Below are positions 34,828-43,675 of a stretch of 64,000 nucleotides of DNA, one piece after another. Location: positions 1 to 64,000 of the forward strand of contig JAEKKX010000018.1 of the NCBI GenBank assembly GCA_019510125.1, read 5' to 3'. Position 1 is the first letter of the stretch. The number at the start of each line of letters is the position of its first letter. Both the position numbers and the translations under genes were made by a program. Source of the stretch: Lysobacterales bacterium (GTDB taxonomy: Bacteria > Pseudomonadota > Gammaproteobacteria > Xanthomonadales > Xanthomonadaceae). Under the pieces are notes generated by a model. It worked only from the letters and a program-made list of their open reading frames with translations, was not told the DNA's origin and did no database searches.

Positions 34828-35150
34828 CGTCGACAGCGCTGCCGACGGGGCACTGGCTTCGGATCGTCGCCCATGCCGATTTCCATGACATCCCGCGCTG
34901 CGTACTGTTCATCGACCGCGATTTCGTCTTCTGGCTGCTGACCTGTCCGTTCGACCCGTCTCTCGACGACTACGCCGGGGCGTTTTCGCTGTTCCGGCTC
35001 GGCCACGACGGACGGATCGCCGGCGAACGCTTCCGCACTGGCTGGCCGCAGCAGGAAGCGCCGCATCCCGACGCCACGTTTCCGATTGCACGCGTCGAAT
35101 TCGACGACACACGACGGGAGCGGGTATTCCTGCACTCCCGTTCGCCGTGA
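34824..35150 (+). CDS. hypothetical protein, 108 residues
   Basis: A small soluble protein with no motif I recognise. It begins MTSTALPTGHWLRIVAHADFHDIPRCVLF and has alternating beta and acidic segments (DRDFVFWLLTCPFD, YAGAFSLFRLGHDGRI). The ATG overlaps the ppk2 stop (ATGA), so it is probably translated with ppk2; this coupling and the preserved reading frame support it as a real gene. It may be an accessory of polyphosphate metabolism, but nothing in the sequence shows that. Confidence 0.6.
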   Translation: MTSTALPTGHWLRIVAHADFHDIPRCVLFIDRDFVFWLLTCPFDPSLDDYAGAFSLFRLGHDGRIAGERFRTGWPQQEAPHPDATFPIARVEFDDTRRERVFLHSRSP

Positions 35151-35200
35151 ACGGGCGCATGGTGGGGTTCGCTGCGCTCACCGCCACCCGCGGCGGGCGT

Positions 35201-35260
35201 TTCGATCGACGTTCGCCGACACGGATGCGCCGCAATGGCGGGCCAGGGCCCGCCCTGCGG
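35201..35260. repeat. dispersed repeat at a convergent junction, copy 1
   Basis: A roughly 60-base element beginning TTCGATCGACGTTCGCCG and ending with the palindromic GGCGGGCCAGGGCCCGCC. A diverged copy lies at 38832-38892. Both sit where a rightward gene meets a leftward gene, here the ppk2-linked gene and fabB, as REP-type elements often do. No gene is seen between 35151 and 35294. Confidence 0.6.
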
Positions 35261-35294
35261 GCGCGAGCGGGCATGCGGGCCCGCGGTTCGCGCC

Positions 35295-36518
35295 TCACAT
35301 CGCGCGGAACACCAGCGCGGCGTTGGTGCCGCCGAAACCGAAGCTGTTGGACATCACCGTCCGCAGCGGGGCCTCGCGGGTCTCGCGAAGGATCGGCGCA
35401 TCGCCCACGCGCGGATCGAGCGTTTCGATGTTGGCCGAGGCCGCCATGAAGCCGTCGCGCAGCATCAACAGACTGTAGATCGCCTCGTGCACGCTCGCCG
35501 CGCCCAGCGCGTGCCCGGTCAGCGCCTTGGTCGAGGACATGGGCGGCATCGCGTCGCCGAAGACCGTGCGGACCGCGTCGACCTCGGTGACGTCGCCCAG
35601 CGGCGTCGAGGTGCCGTGGGTGTTGAGGTAATCGATCGCGCCGACCGGCTCGCCGCCGGGCACGCCGCGCAGCGCCATGCGCATGCAGCGCACCGCGCCC
35701 TCGCCGTTGGGCGCGACCATGTCGGCGCCGTCGGAGGTCACACCGTAGCCGGCCAGTTCGGCATGGATGCGCGCGCCGCGTGCCTTCGCGTGGTCGTAGT
35801 CCTCGAGCACCAGCATGCCGCCACCGCCGGCGATCACGAAACCGTCGCGATCGCGGTCGTAGGGCCGCGAGGCGCGCTGCGGCGCGTCGTTGTGCGCACT
35901 GGACAGGGCGCCCATGCCATCGAACTGCACGGTCATGCCCCAGTGCAGTTCCTCGCCGCCGCCGGCGAACACGATGTCCTGCGCGCCGCTGCGGATCTGG
36001 TCGGCGGCGGCGCCGATGCAGTGCGCCGACGTGGCGCAGGCGGCCGAGATCGAATAGCTCACGCCCTGGAGGCCGAACGCCGTCGCCAGCGAGGCCGACA
36101 CGGTGGAGCACATCGTCCGCGGCACCATGAACGCGCCGACCTTGCGCGCGCCCTTGCGCCGCAGCAGGTCGCCGGTCTCGATCTGCCACTGCGGGGAAGC
36201 GCCGCCGGAACCGGCGATCACCCCGGTGCGCGGACTGCGCACCTGCGCATCGTCGAGCCCGGCGTCCGCGATCGCATCGCGCATCGCCACGTAGGCATAG
36301 GCGGCGGCGTCGCCCATGAACCGCTTGAGCTTGCGATCGATCGTCGCCTCGAGGTCGATCCGCGGGACGCCGGCGACCTGGCTGCGGAAGCCGAGCTCGG
36401 CGTATTCCGGCATCGCCGAGAGGCCGCTGACGCCATCGCGCAGCGCGCCGGCGACGACGTCGAGCGCATTGCCGATCGGCGAGACGATGCCCATGCCGGT
36501 GATCACGACCCGGCGCAT
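35295..36518 (-). CDS. fabB: 3-oxoacyl-[acyl-carrier-protein] synthase I
   Basis: A 407-residue condensing enzyme of fatty-acid elongation, FabB type, needed together with FabA for unsaturated fatty acids. The catalytic triad is Cys161 ([11 protein letters not shown]), His in [11 protein letters not shown] and His in [25 protein letters not shown] closes the active site. The start at 36518 overlaps the fabA stop (ATGA), making fabA-fabB a coupled operon as in many gammaproteobacteria. It ends at a convergent junction containing a repeat. Confidence 0.96.
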   Translation of the reverse strand: MRRVVITGMGIVSPIGNALDVVAGALRDGVSGLSAMPEYAELGFRSQVAGVPRIDLEATIDRKLKRFMGDAAAYAYVAMRDAIADAGLDDAQVRSPRTGVIAGSGGASPQWQIETGDLLRRKGARKVGAFMVPRTMCSTVSASLATAFGLQGVSYSISAACATSAHCIGAAADQIRSGAQDIVFAGGGEELHWGMTVQFDGMGALSSAHNDAPQRASRPYDRDRDGFVIAGGGGMLVLEDYDHAKARGARIHAELAGYGVTSDGADMVAPNGEGAVRCMRMALRGVPGGEPVGAIDYLNTHGTSTPLGDVTEVDAVRTVFGDAMPPMSSTKALTGHALGAASVHEAIYSLLMLRDGFMAASANIETLDPRVGDAPILRETREAPLRTVMSNSFGFGGTNAALVFRAM

Positions 36519-37033
36519 CAGAAGCCTTCCGTCGAACGGAACAGCCCCACGCGCAGGCCCTCGGCCTCGTAGATCAGGCGGTCGTCGACGAAGGTGCGAC
36601 CGTCGGCGATGATCATCGCGAGCTTGCCGCGCACGACCCGGCGCACATCGACCAGATAGCGCACGAGCCGCGCCGTCGGCAGCACCTGCCCAGTGAACTT
36701 CACCTGCCCCACGCCGAGCGCGCGACCGCGACCGGGTTCGCCCAGCCACGGCAGGAAGAAACCGGCGAGCTGCCACATCGCATCCAGGCCGAGGCAGCCG
36801 GGCATGACCTGGTCGCCCTTGAAGTGACAGTCGAAGAACCACAGGTCCGGGCGGATTTCGAGTTCCGCTTCGAGCACGCCCTTGCCGTGGCGCCCGCCCG
36901 TCGCTTCGACGCGCGTGATGCGGTCGAACATCAGCATCGGCGGCGCGGGAAGACGCGCATTGCCGGGCCCGAAGACATCGCCCTGTGAACAGGCGAGGAG
37001 TTGGGAGCGATCGAACGTGGAAGCGTGCGGCAT
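36518..37033 (-). CDS. fabA: 3-hydroxydecanoyl-[acyl-carrier-protein] dehydratase/isomerase
   Basis: A 171-residue enzyme identical in length to E. coli FabA. It dehydrates 3-hydroxydecanoyl-ACP and isomerises the product to the cis-3 form, introducing the double bond of unsaturated fatty acids. The catalytic residues fall exactly where expected: His70 (FDCHFKGD) and Asp84 ([10 protein letters not shown]). An in-frame ATG 12 residues upstream (37069) is not needed. First gene of the fabAB pair. Confidence 0.97.
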   Translation of the reverse strand: MPHASTFDRSQLLACSQGDVFGPGNARLPAPPMLMFDRITRVEATGGRHGKGVLEAELEIRPDLWFFDCHFKGDQVMPGCLGLDAMWQLAGFFLPWLGEPGRGRALGVGQVKFTGQVLPTARLVRYLVDVRRVVRGKLAMIIADGRTFVDDRLIYEAEGLRVGLFRSTEGF

Positions 37034-37586
37034 GGTCGTGACTGCTGGAAAACGGTCCGCGATTGTCACCCGAATCGCGGCATCGACGAACCATCTGGAT
37101 CAAATTCCGCGCGCTTTTTTCAGGCGTTTCGCATGCGCCTGCGTATGGATACGCAGGCGCATTGTCGAGACCATACTCGTGCGAATGCATCGCGCGCATC
37201 GCCGCGGCGCGCGCTGCACGATCGCGATGAAGCCTTGAAACCGGGATGCCAACGATGCGATCGCGATCCACCGCGCGCCGCGCGGCATTGGGATCGACGT
37301 CGAGGTTGCGTTCGATTGCGATCCGCATCCGCGATCGACCCGCGCCGGCGGATGCATGCCGCCAGTCAACGCGCGTTTATGAAAGCCGGGATCGCGGCGT
37401 CGCCCAGGGCGGCGGACGCCAGCGACCGCGACCGTCGTCTGCGTATCGCCCCGTTGACCGCCCGAATCACCGGGCTTCGTGCAATGCGCATCGGCCTCGA
37501 CCATGCGAAGCGCATCCGTCAGCCACCGTCCGGTCCGGAAGGACTATGCTCCGCGCGCCATGTCGGCAAGGCGCGGGACATACGCG
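37034..37586. other. 553-bp non-coding divergent region with a 30-bp perfect inverted repeat
   Basis: This gap lies between fabA and the FAD oxidoreductase gene, which diverge. No reading frame in it looks like a protein. At 37133-37162 there is a 30-base inverted repeat: 14-bp arms (37133-37146 and 37149-37162, core CTGCGTAT / ATACGCAG) around GG. There is no T-run after the stem on either strand that would make it a simple terminator. Many GCGATCGC-like words occur further right (37220-37350). It should hold both promoters, but I cannot place them. Confidence 0.6.
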
Positions 37587-38798
37587 ATGGACCTCAAGAG
37601 CGGTTATCCCTTCTGGGCGATCAGGAACGGCCTCATGTCGGCGTTCCCGCGACTCGAACGCGACCTGCGCTGCGACGTGGCGATCGTGGGCGGCGGCATC
37701 ACCGGCGCGCTGATCGCACGGGAACTGGTCGATCGCGGCCACGCCGTGGCGCTGGTCGAACGGCGCGACATCGGCTGGGGCAGCACCGCCGCGAGCACCG
37801 CGCTGCTGCAGTACGAGATCGACACCCACATGATCGACCTCGCGAAGCGTTACGGCGAGGACGACGCCGTGCGCGCGTACCGCGCCTGCGCCGACGCCAT
37901 CCCCGCGCTGCAGGCGCTCGCGCGCGAAGTCCGCGACGTCGATTTCGCGCCGATGCGCAGCCTCTACTACGCCAGCCGCCGCCGGCACGTGCGCGACATG
38001 CGCGAGGAATGCGCGCTGCGCGCGCGGCATGGATTCGACGTGGACTGGCTGGAACGGCCCGCGCTGCGCGAGGCCTTCGGCATCGATGCGCCCGGCGCCA
38101 TCCTCAGCGCCCTCGCCGCCCGCGTCGATCCGTATCGGCTCGCGCACAGGCTGCTGGCGCGACTGCAGCGCCAGGGGGCCGCGATCCACGACCGCACCAC
38201 CATCGTCGACCTGCGCACGACGTCGCGGCAGGTCGAACTGCGCACCGCCGACGGCGCGACCCTGCGCGCCGGCCATGTCGTGATCGCGGCGGGTTACGCC
38301 TCGCAGCACTGGCTGGATCGGCGCTATGCCCGCAACCGCAGCAGTTACGCCTTCATCAGCGATCCGATCGACGCCGACGCGCTGGGGCCGCTGGCGGACA
38401 CGATGGTCTGGGAATCGGCCCGCCCCTACCTCTACCTGCGGACCACCGGCGACGGCCGGCTTCTGGTCGGCGGCGAGGACGATGCGATCGACATCCCCGC
38501 GCGCCGCGATCGCCGTGTCGAGGGCAAGGCCCGCACGCTGCAGAAGAAGGTGCAGGCGCTGTTCCCCGATCTCGAATTCGTCCCGGCCTTCAGTTGGGCC
38601 GGCACCTTCGCCGAAACCGGGGACGGACTGCCGTTCTTCGGCGCGCATCGCCAGCACGGGCCGCGCGTGCTGTTCGCGATGGCGTACGGCGGCAACGGCA
38701 TCACCTACTCGGCGATCGGCGCCGGTCTGCTGCGCTGCCTGATCGAACGGCGCGCGCATCCGCTCGCGTCGCTGTTCGGGTTTTCGCGGGTGGATTGA
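37587..38798 (+). CDS. FAD-dependent oxidoreductase (DAO family)
   Basis: A 403-residue flavoprotein. The dinucleotide loop VAIVGGGITGALIARELVDRGHAVALVER is at about 29-58, the GSTAASTALLQYEID segment binds FAD, and the C-terminal FAD site reads AMAYGGNGITYSAIGAGLL. The family oxidises amino acids or amines; the substrate is not evident. The start at 37587 is chosen over ATGs at 37560 and 37479 because the sequence before it is low-complexity. It ends at a convergent junction with a repeat. Confidence 0.85.
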   Translation: MDLKSGYPFWAIRNGLMSAFPRLERDLRCDVAIVGGGITGALIARELVDRGHAVALVERRDIGWGSTAASTALLQYEIDTHMIDLAKRYGEDDAVRAYRACADAIPALQALAREVRDVDFAPMRSLYYASRRRHVRDMREECALRARHGFDVDWLERPALREAFGIDAPGAILSALAARVDPYRLAHRLLARLQRQGAAIHDRTTIVDLRTTSRQVELRTADGATLRAGHVVIAAGYASQHWLDRRYARNRSSYAFISDPIDADALGPLADTMVWESARPYLYLRTTGDGRLLVGGEDDAIDIPARRDRRVEGKARTLQKKVQALFPDLEFVPAFSWAGTFAETGDGLPFFGAHRQHGPRVLFAMAYGGNGITYSAIGAGLLRCLIERRAHPLASLFGFSRVD

Positions 38799-38831
38799 GG
38801 GGCGAGGCCCGATCGCGGACGCCCGATCCGC

Positions 38832-38892
38832 TTCGATCATCGTTCGCCGCGACGGATGCGCCGCGACGATGGGCCAGGGCCCACCCTAGCGG
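38832..38892. repeat. dispersed repeat at a convergent junction, copy 2
   Basis: The diverged partner of the element at 35201-35260. It begins TTCGATCATCGTTCGCCG and ends with GGGCCAGGGCCCACCCTAGC. The last bases include the stop codon of the leftward XRE regulator, so the element appears to have inserted at, or been shaped by, the junction of two convergent genes. Confidence 0.58.
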
Positions 38893-39638
38893 GGCCCGGC
38901 GTCGAGGGCGCGGCGATAGCCCTGGAACAGTTGCAGCAGCCACGGCTTCTGGGCGAGGACGAGGCTGACGCCGATGCGCTCCTTGGCCGGCAGCGTGGCG
39001 TCGCGGGCGAGCAGCGTGTCGAACTCGCGGACCACGTCCTCCAGGCGCTGGCGCATGTGGCGGATGCCGTCGATGCTGAGGCTGCCGGTGAGCAGGAACA
39101 GGCCGTCCTGCTCGCCGTCGAAGGCGTCGGCGAAATAGTCGGTGAGCAGCTTCTCGCGGAAGTAGCGCTCCATCGGGCCGCCGCGGCGCCAGCGGAAGTT
39201 GCGCGCGGTGAGCGCGCGGGCGCGATTGCCCGGCAGCAGCTCGATGATGCCCAGCCGGTCGAGTTTGACCAGCAGCCCGGTCCACTGCGGTTCGGTGAAG
39301 GCGAACTGCGCCAGCACGTCCTGCTGGCGCCAGCGATTGAGGCTGAGGAACAGCGCCAGCAGCAGCGCCGGATCGGACACCAGCGCCTTCTCCTGCGCCT
39401 CGGTCAGCTCGGCCATGCTCGCGCGTCCGCGCGCGGATTCGGCGGCGAGTTCGGCCAGGCCGATGTCGAGCACATCGCAGATCTGCTCGAGCCGCTGCAG
39501 GCTCATCGCGCGCAGCGAGAACATCCGCTTGACCGCGGCCTCGCTCATCTTGATCCGCGAGGCCAACTCGCGGTAAGTCAGGCCCTGGCCGCGCAGCAGG
39601 CGCTTGAGGGCGTCGATCAGTTCGACGGAGACGGCCAT
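38886..39638 (-). CDS. XRE-family transcriptional regulator with large C-terminal domain
   Basis: A 250-residue protein. Residues of about 8-70 form a helix-turn-helix (LTYRELASRIKMSEAAVKRMFSLRAMSLQRLEQICDVLDI). The rest contains a winged-helix-like part (FTEPQWTGLLVKLDRLGIIELLPGNRARALTARNFRWRRGGPMERYF) and a helical end, similar to a family of xanthomonad and pseudomonad regulators of unknown signal. The start at 39638 gives MAVSVELIDALKRLLRGQGLTY. It is divergent from the exported protein at 39756. Confidence 0.85.
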   Translation of the reverse strand: MAVSVELIDALKRLLRGQGLTYRELASRIKMSEAAVKRMFSLRAMSLQRLEQICDVLDIGLAELAAESARGRASMAELTEAQEKALVSDPALLLALFLSLNRWRQQDVLAQFAFTEPQWTGLLVKLDRLGIIELLPGNRARALTARNFRWRRGGPMERYFREKLLTDYFADAFDGEQDGLFLLTGSLSIDGIRHMRQRLEDVVREFDTLLARDATLPAKERIGVSLVLAQKPWLLQLFQGYRRALDAGPR

Positions 39639-39755
39639 GGGTCGAGGATTCCGATACCGGGCAGCCCCGCTATCTACACTCGGTAGCGGCCGATTGCAAC
39701 GGCGGCGGTGACCGGTGTCTGCTCGGTCGTGGCCGCGACCGCGGCCGATCCGGGG

Positions 39756-40517
39756 ATGTCCATGCACCTTGCGCCCGCCCTGCCCCGCGTCCGCCGCGCC
39801 GGCCTCGCGCTCCTGCTTGTGCTGCTGCCGACGCTTTCGGGCGGCGCGCGGGCGCAGGCCACGTCCGGCATCAGCCTGCGGATCAGCGGCGCACCGGTCG
39901 AGGCGGGGATCGCGGTCGGCGGCGACGCCCGCCGGATGGTCTTCGGCACGCTGCGCTCGACCGCGCCGCTGGCCAAGATCGAACTGATCGATCCCGCGGG
40001 CCGCACGGTCCGCAGCGACACCGGCGCCGCGCTCAAGCGCATGCCCGCCGCAGAGGCGGTGCGTCCGGAACTCGGCGACGTCTATTTCCTGCCCGAACTG
40101 CGCGACGCCGCGCCCGGCGCGTGGCGCCTGCGCTTCGTGCCCGCGGGCGCCGGCACGGGGCGGATCGTCGGCGCGGTGTCGCTGCGACCGCGCTACGAGC
40201 TGATGCTGCCGATGGTGGAATCCGGCTGGCGCGCCGGCGCGCCGACGCTGATCGAAGTGCTGGCGAGCGACAACGGCGAGGCGCTGGCGAACCTCGGCGG
40301 CATCCGCGTGTGGATCGAGGACGCGCGCGGCCGTCGCGTGTTCGAGGGGATGGCGCAGGCGAACCTGCGCAACGCGCGCGGCATCCTCGTCAGCGACGAC
40401 CCGCGCAATTACCTGATCGTCGCCACGGCGCCGGCCCCGGGCCGCTACCGCCTCGTGGCGACGCACGCGCTCGGCGGCCGCGCACTGCGCGCCGAGCGCG
40501 CCATCGACGTGCACTGA
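39756..40517 (+). CDS. exported beta-rich protein of unknown function
   Basis: A 253-residue protein with a signal peptide (ALPRVRRAGLALLLVLLPTLSGGARA). The rest looks like two or three immunoglobulin-like beta domains (SLRISGAPVEAGIAVGGDARRMVFGTLRSTAPLAKIELIDPAGRTV and LIEVLASDNGEALANLGGIRVWIEDARGRRV). No catalytic residues are evident. ATGs at 39756 and 39762 are both possible; GGGG directly before the first suits the second. It may be the first gene of a two-gene unit with the small secreted peptide. Confidence 0.68.
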   Translation: MSMHLAPALPRVRRAGLALLLVLLPTLSGGARAQATSGISLRISGAPVEAGIAVGGDARRMVFGTLRSTAPLAKIELIDPAGRTVRSDTGAALKRMPAAEAVRPELGDVYFLPELRDAAPGAWRLRFVPAGAGTGRIVGAVSLRPRYELMLPMVESGWRAGAPTLIEVLASDNGEALANLGGIRVWIEDARGRRVFEGMAQANLRNARGILVSDDPRNYLIVATAPAPGRYRLVATHALGGRALRAERAIDVH

Positions 40518-40547
40518 CCGCCACGCGGGCGGCCGAGGAGGACGCGC

Positions 40548-40733
40548 ATGTTCATCCACCTGCCCCGCCGCCGGCGTCGTCCGGTCGTGAACACCCTGCG
40601 CCACCGCCTCGCCGGCCTCGTTATCGCGCTCGGCTGCGCGCTCATTCCGCCTGCGGACGCGCAGCCCGGCGTCCCGGCGACGCCGTCCCCGGCCGGCGTC
40701 GTCGCGTCGGTCGCGACGACGGGCCCGGGCTGA
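40548..40733 (+). CDS. small secreted peptide or gene remnant
   Basis: A 61-residue reading frame consisting of a basic N-terminus, a signal-peptide-like helix (HRLAGLVIALGCALIPPADA) and a short Pro/Ala/Val tail. A strong ribosome binding site (GAGGAG at 40535-40540, seven bases before ATG) supports translation. Either it is a genuine small exported peptide or the remains of a longer exported gene cut short; the codon pattern cannot decide. It sits 30 bases behind the exported beta-rich protein gene. Confidence 0.42.
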   Translation: MFIHLPRRRRRPVVNTLRHRLAGLVIALGCALIPPADAQPGVPATPSPAGVVASVATTGPG

Positions 40734-40748
40734 AGCCGTCGCGGCGGC

Positions 40749-41810
40749 TCAACCCTCGCGCGGCAGGAACCGCGCGCGCAGCGGCTGCAGGCGCAGGGTG
40801 TCGCCGGGCGCGGGCAGCGGGCCATCGGTCGCATCGACCATGTCCCATTCGAACGGCGCGGCCGCGGCGCCGACGCCGAGTTCGACCGTGGTGCGGTCGG
40901 CGCGACGCCGGGTCGCCAGCACGGTCCCGGCGATGCCGTCGACGCCGCCGTCTCCGGCCGTCGCGCGGCGCAGTTCCTGCGGGCGCAGCAGCGCGACGGC
41001 ATCGCCCGCCGCCGCGTCGGGCGCAGGCAGCGAGACCGCGCCGTCCGCGGTCGAGAACACGCCGTCGCGGACCTGTCCTTCCAGGGTGTTGCCGCGACCG
41101 ACGAACCCGAACACGTAGGCCGAGGCCGGCGACGTGTAGATCTCGTCGGGGGTGCCGACCTGCTCGATCCGGCCCTGCCGCATCACCACGACCCGGTCGG
41201 CGAGTTCGAGCGCTTCTTCCTGGTCGTGGGTCACGAACAGCGTGGTCTGCCCGGTGCGTTCGTGCAGCTTGCGCAGCCAGCGCCGCAGTTCGACGCGGAC
41301 CTTGGCGTCGAGCGCGCCGAACGGCTCGTCCAGCAGCAGCACGCCCGGATCGATCGCCAGCGCACGGGCCAGCGCGACGCGCTGCTTCTGGCCGCCGGAC
41401 AACTGGTCGGGATAGCGGCCGCCGAGGTCGGGCAACTGGATCAGGCCGAGCAGCTCCTCGACCCGCTTCGCGATCTCCGCCCGCGTCGGGCGCTTCGCGC
41501 GCGGCCGGCAGCGCAGGCCGAAGGCGATGTTCTCGGCCACGGTCATGTGCCGGAACAGGGCGTAGTGCTGGAACACGAAGCCGACGTTGCGCTCGCGCAG
41601 GCTCAGCCGGGTGGCGTCGCGCTGGTCGAAGAAGACGCTGCCCGCGTCCGGCGACAGCAGGCCGCCGACGATCCGCAGCAGCGTGGTCTTGCCCGAACCG
41701 GACGGCCCGAGCAGCGCGATGAGTTCGCCCGAGGCGATGTCCAGGTCGACGCCGTCGAGGGCGATCGCGCCGGGGTAGCGCTTGCCGAGGCGGTGGAGAC
41801 GCAGTTGCAT
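40749..41810 (-). CDS. cysA: sulfate/thiosulfate ABC transporter ATP-binding protein
   Basis: A 353-residue ABC ATPase. Walker [12 protein letters not shown], the [16 protein letters not shown] signature, Walker [13 protein letters not shown] and the [17 protein letters not shown] switch are present. A C-terminal TOBE-like domain ([16 protein letters not shown]) identifies the CysA/molybdate-type importer ATPase. The ATG at 41810 begins [14 protein letters not shown]; an upstream extension to 41879 arises only from a duplicated piece of cysW. It is the last gene of the sulfate operon. Confidence 0.93.
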   Translation of the reverse strand: MQLRLHRLGKRYPGAIALDGVDLDIASGELIALLGPSGSGKTTLLRIVGGLLSPDAGSVFFDQRDATRLSLRERNVGFVFQHYALFRHMTVAENIAFGLRCRPRAKRPTRAEIAKRVEELLGLIQLPDLGGRYPDQLSGGQKQRVALARALAIDPGVLLLDEPFGALDAKVRVELRRWLRKLHERTGQTTLFVTHDQEEALELADRVVVMRQGRIEQVGTPDEIYTSPASAYVFGFVGRGNTLEGQVRDGVFSTADGAVSLPAPDAAAGDAVALLRPQELRRATAGDGGVDGIAGTVLATRRRADRTTVELGVGAAAAPFEWDMVDATDGPLPAPGDTLRLQPLRARFLPREG

Positions 41811-41819
41811 GTTCAGTGT

Positions 41820-41865
41820 TTCCCGTGGGAAGCGGCGATGGCGTCGCCGTGCGCGCGCTCCAGCC
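41820..41865. repeat. 46-bp duplicate of the cysW 3' end
   Basis: The 46 bases 41820-41865 are identical to 41966-42011, which encode the last residues of CysW (the [12 protein letters not shown] tail). The copies are 146 bases apart in the gap between cysW and cysA. The upstream piece retains the coding phase but no start, so it is a remnant of a tandem duplication and creates a false N-terminal extension of cysA. Confidence 0.9.
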
Positions 41866-41958
41866 GCGCCGGGACGCACCTGGGCAATGGCAGTCGCGTC
41901 ACCGGCGCCCCGGGCGCCGAGCTCGAAATCCGCGAGCGTTGCATGTCGACTCGATGCA

Positions 41959-42810
41959 TCAATGCTTCCCGTGGGAAGCGGCGATGGCGTCGCCGTGCGC
42001 GCGCTCCAGCCAGAACTTGGCGACGAGCGTCACCAGCGCCATCCCGGACAGCAGCGAGGCGGCGGCGAACGCGGCGGTGGTGTCGAATTCGTTGTAGAGG
42101 ATCTCGATGTGCAGCGGCAGGGTGTTGGTCAGGCCGCGGATGTGGCCGGAGACCACCGACACCGCGCCGAACTCGCCCATCGCGCGCGCGCCGCACAGCA
42201 GCACGCCGTAGAGCAGGCCCCAGCGGATCTTCGGCAGCGTCACCCGGAAGAACATCGTCCACGCGCCGGCCCCGAGCGAACGCGCGGCGAGTTCTTCCTC
42301 GGCGCCCTGCTGCTGCATCAGCGGGATCAGTTCGCGGACCACGAACGGGAAGGTGATGAACAGCGTCGCCAGCACGATGCCCGGCCGCGCGAACAGGATC
42401 TTGACCTCGTGCGCGGCCAGCCATTGCGCGAACCAGCCGTGCGAACCGAACAGCAGCACCAGGCACAGGCCGGCGACCACCGGCGACACCGCGAACGGCA
42501 GGTCGAGCACCGCGAGCAGCAGGCGCTTGCCGCGGAACTCGAAGCGGGTCACGGCCCAGGCGGTCAGCAGGCCGAAGACGGCGTTGATCGGCAGCACGAT
42601 GGCGACGGTGAACAGGGTGAGCCGGAGCGCCGCGCGGGCGTCGGGCTCGGCCAGTGCGGACCACCACGCGCGGAAGCCGTCGCCGAACGCGGCGACCAGC
42701 ACCATGCCCAGCGGCAGCACGACCAGCACGCCCATCACCAGCACCGCCAGCGCGATCAGCAGCCAGCGCAGCCAGCGCGGTTCGGTCAGGGAAGACGGAT
42801 CATTCGCCAC
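41959..42810 (-). CDS. cysW: sulfate ABC transporter permease CysW
   Basis: A 283-residue inner-membrane permease with six helices and the binding-protein-dependent transport motif ([29 protein letters not shown]) that docks the ATPase. [28 protein letters not shown] is typical of CysW. It forms the channel with CysT. The N-terminus overlaps cysT by 11 bases. The C-terminal tail ([15 protein letters not shown]) extends beyond family members and its DNA is duplicated downstream. Confidence 0.93.
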   Translation of the reverse strand: MANDPSSLTEPRWLRWLLIALAVLVMGVLVVLPLGMVLVAAFGDGFRAWWSALAEPDARAALRLTLFTVAIVLPINAVFGLLTAWAVTRFEFRGKRLLLAVLDLPFAVSPVVAGLCLVLLFGSHGWFAQWLAAHEVKILFARPGIVLATLFITFPFVVRELIPLMQQQGAEEELAARSLGAGAWTMFFRVTLPKIRWGLLYGVLLCGARAMGEFGAVSVVSGHIRGLTNTLPLHIEILYNEFDTTAAFAAASLLSGMALVTLVAKFWLERAHGDAIAASHGKH

Positions 42811-43675
42811 GGCGCAGCCTCCTGCGCTCGTGCGCGAACAGCAGCGGGATCGCGTTGATCGCGACCAGGCACGCGAAGGAGGCGGCCAGCAGCAGCGCCG
42901 CGATCGCGATCGCGCCGTTGTAGTCGTATTCCTCCAGGCGGATCGTCACCAGCAGCGGCGCGATCTCGGTCTTGTACGGCAGGTTGCCGGCGATGAAGAT
43001 CACCGAGCCGTATTCGCCGAGCCCGCGCGCGAAGGCCAGCGAGAAGCCGGTCAGCAGGCCCGGCAGCAGTTCCGGGAACACCACGCGCCGCAGCGCGGTG
43101 AAGCGGGAGGCGCCGAGCGAGGCGGCGGCCTCCTCCGATTCGCGGCCCATGGCCTCGAGGATCGGCTGCACCGTGCGCACCGCGAACGGCAGGCCGATGA
43201 ACACCAGCGCCAACACGATGCCGACCGGGGTGTAGGCGATCTTCAGCCCCATCGGCTCGACGATGCGGCCGATCCAGCCGTTCGCCGAATAGATCGCGGT
43301 CAGCGCGATGCCGGCGACCGCGGTGGGCAGTGCGAACGGCAGGTCGACCAGCGCGTCGAGCAGGCGCCGGCCGGGAAAGCGGTAGCGCACCAGCACCCAG
43401 GCGATCAGCGTGCCGGCCAGCAGCGCCACCAGCGCCGCGACCAGCGCGGCGCCGAAGCTGAGCTTCAGCGACTGCAGCACGCGGGCGTCGCGCAGGACCC
43501 GCAGCCAGCCGTCGCCGCCGAGCTGCGCCGCGCGCACGCTGAGCGCGAGCAGCGGCAGCAGCACCACCGCGCCCAGCCAGGCCATGCCGAGGCCGAGGCC
43601 GAGGCCGAACCCCGGCAGCGGATTCGGCGTCGGCCTGTGGACCGGCGCGGCGATGTCGGCGGCGGTTTCGGTCAT
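42800..43675 (-). CDS. cysT: sulfate ABC transporter permease CysT
   Basis: A 291-residue inner-membrane permease, CysT (CysU) type. It has the ATPase-docking motif [28 protein letters not shown] and [28 protein letters not shown]. Several GLGLGLGM residues form an unusual Gly-rich first helix. It overlaps the substrate-binding gene by four bases (ATGA) and cysW by 11 bases, so the operon order is sbp-cysT-cysW-cysA. Confidence 0.93.
   Translation of the reverse strand: MTETAADIAAPVHRPTPNPLPGFGLGLGLGMAWLGAVVLLPLLALSVRAAQLGGDGWLRVLRDARVLQSLKLSFGAALVAALVALLAGTLIAWVLVRYRFPGRRLLDALVDLPFALPTAVAGIALTAIYSANGWIGRIVEPMGLKIAYTPVGIVLALVFIGLPFAVRTVQPILEAMGRESEEAAASLGASRFTALRRVVFPELLPGLLTGFSLAFARGLGEYGSVIFIAGNLPYKTEIAPLLVTIRLEEYDYNGAIAIAALLLAASFACLVAINAIPLLFAHERRRLRRGE

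Noticed and set aside
37133-37162. Intrinsic terminator in the fabA upstream region
   Set aside because: The stem is strong but no T-run follows on either strand, and no gene ends nearby.
41811-41879. Earlier start for cysA at 41879
   Set aside because: The extra residues are produced by the duplicated cysW fragment and lack resemblance to ABC ATPases.
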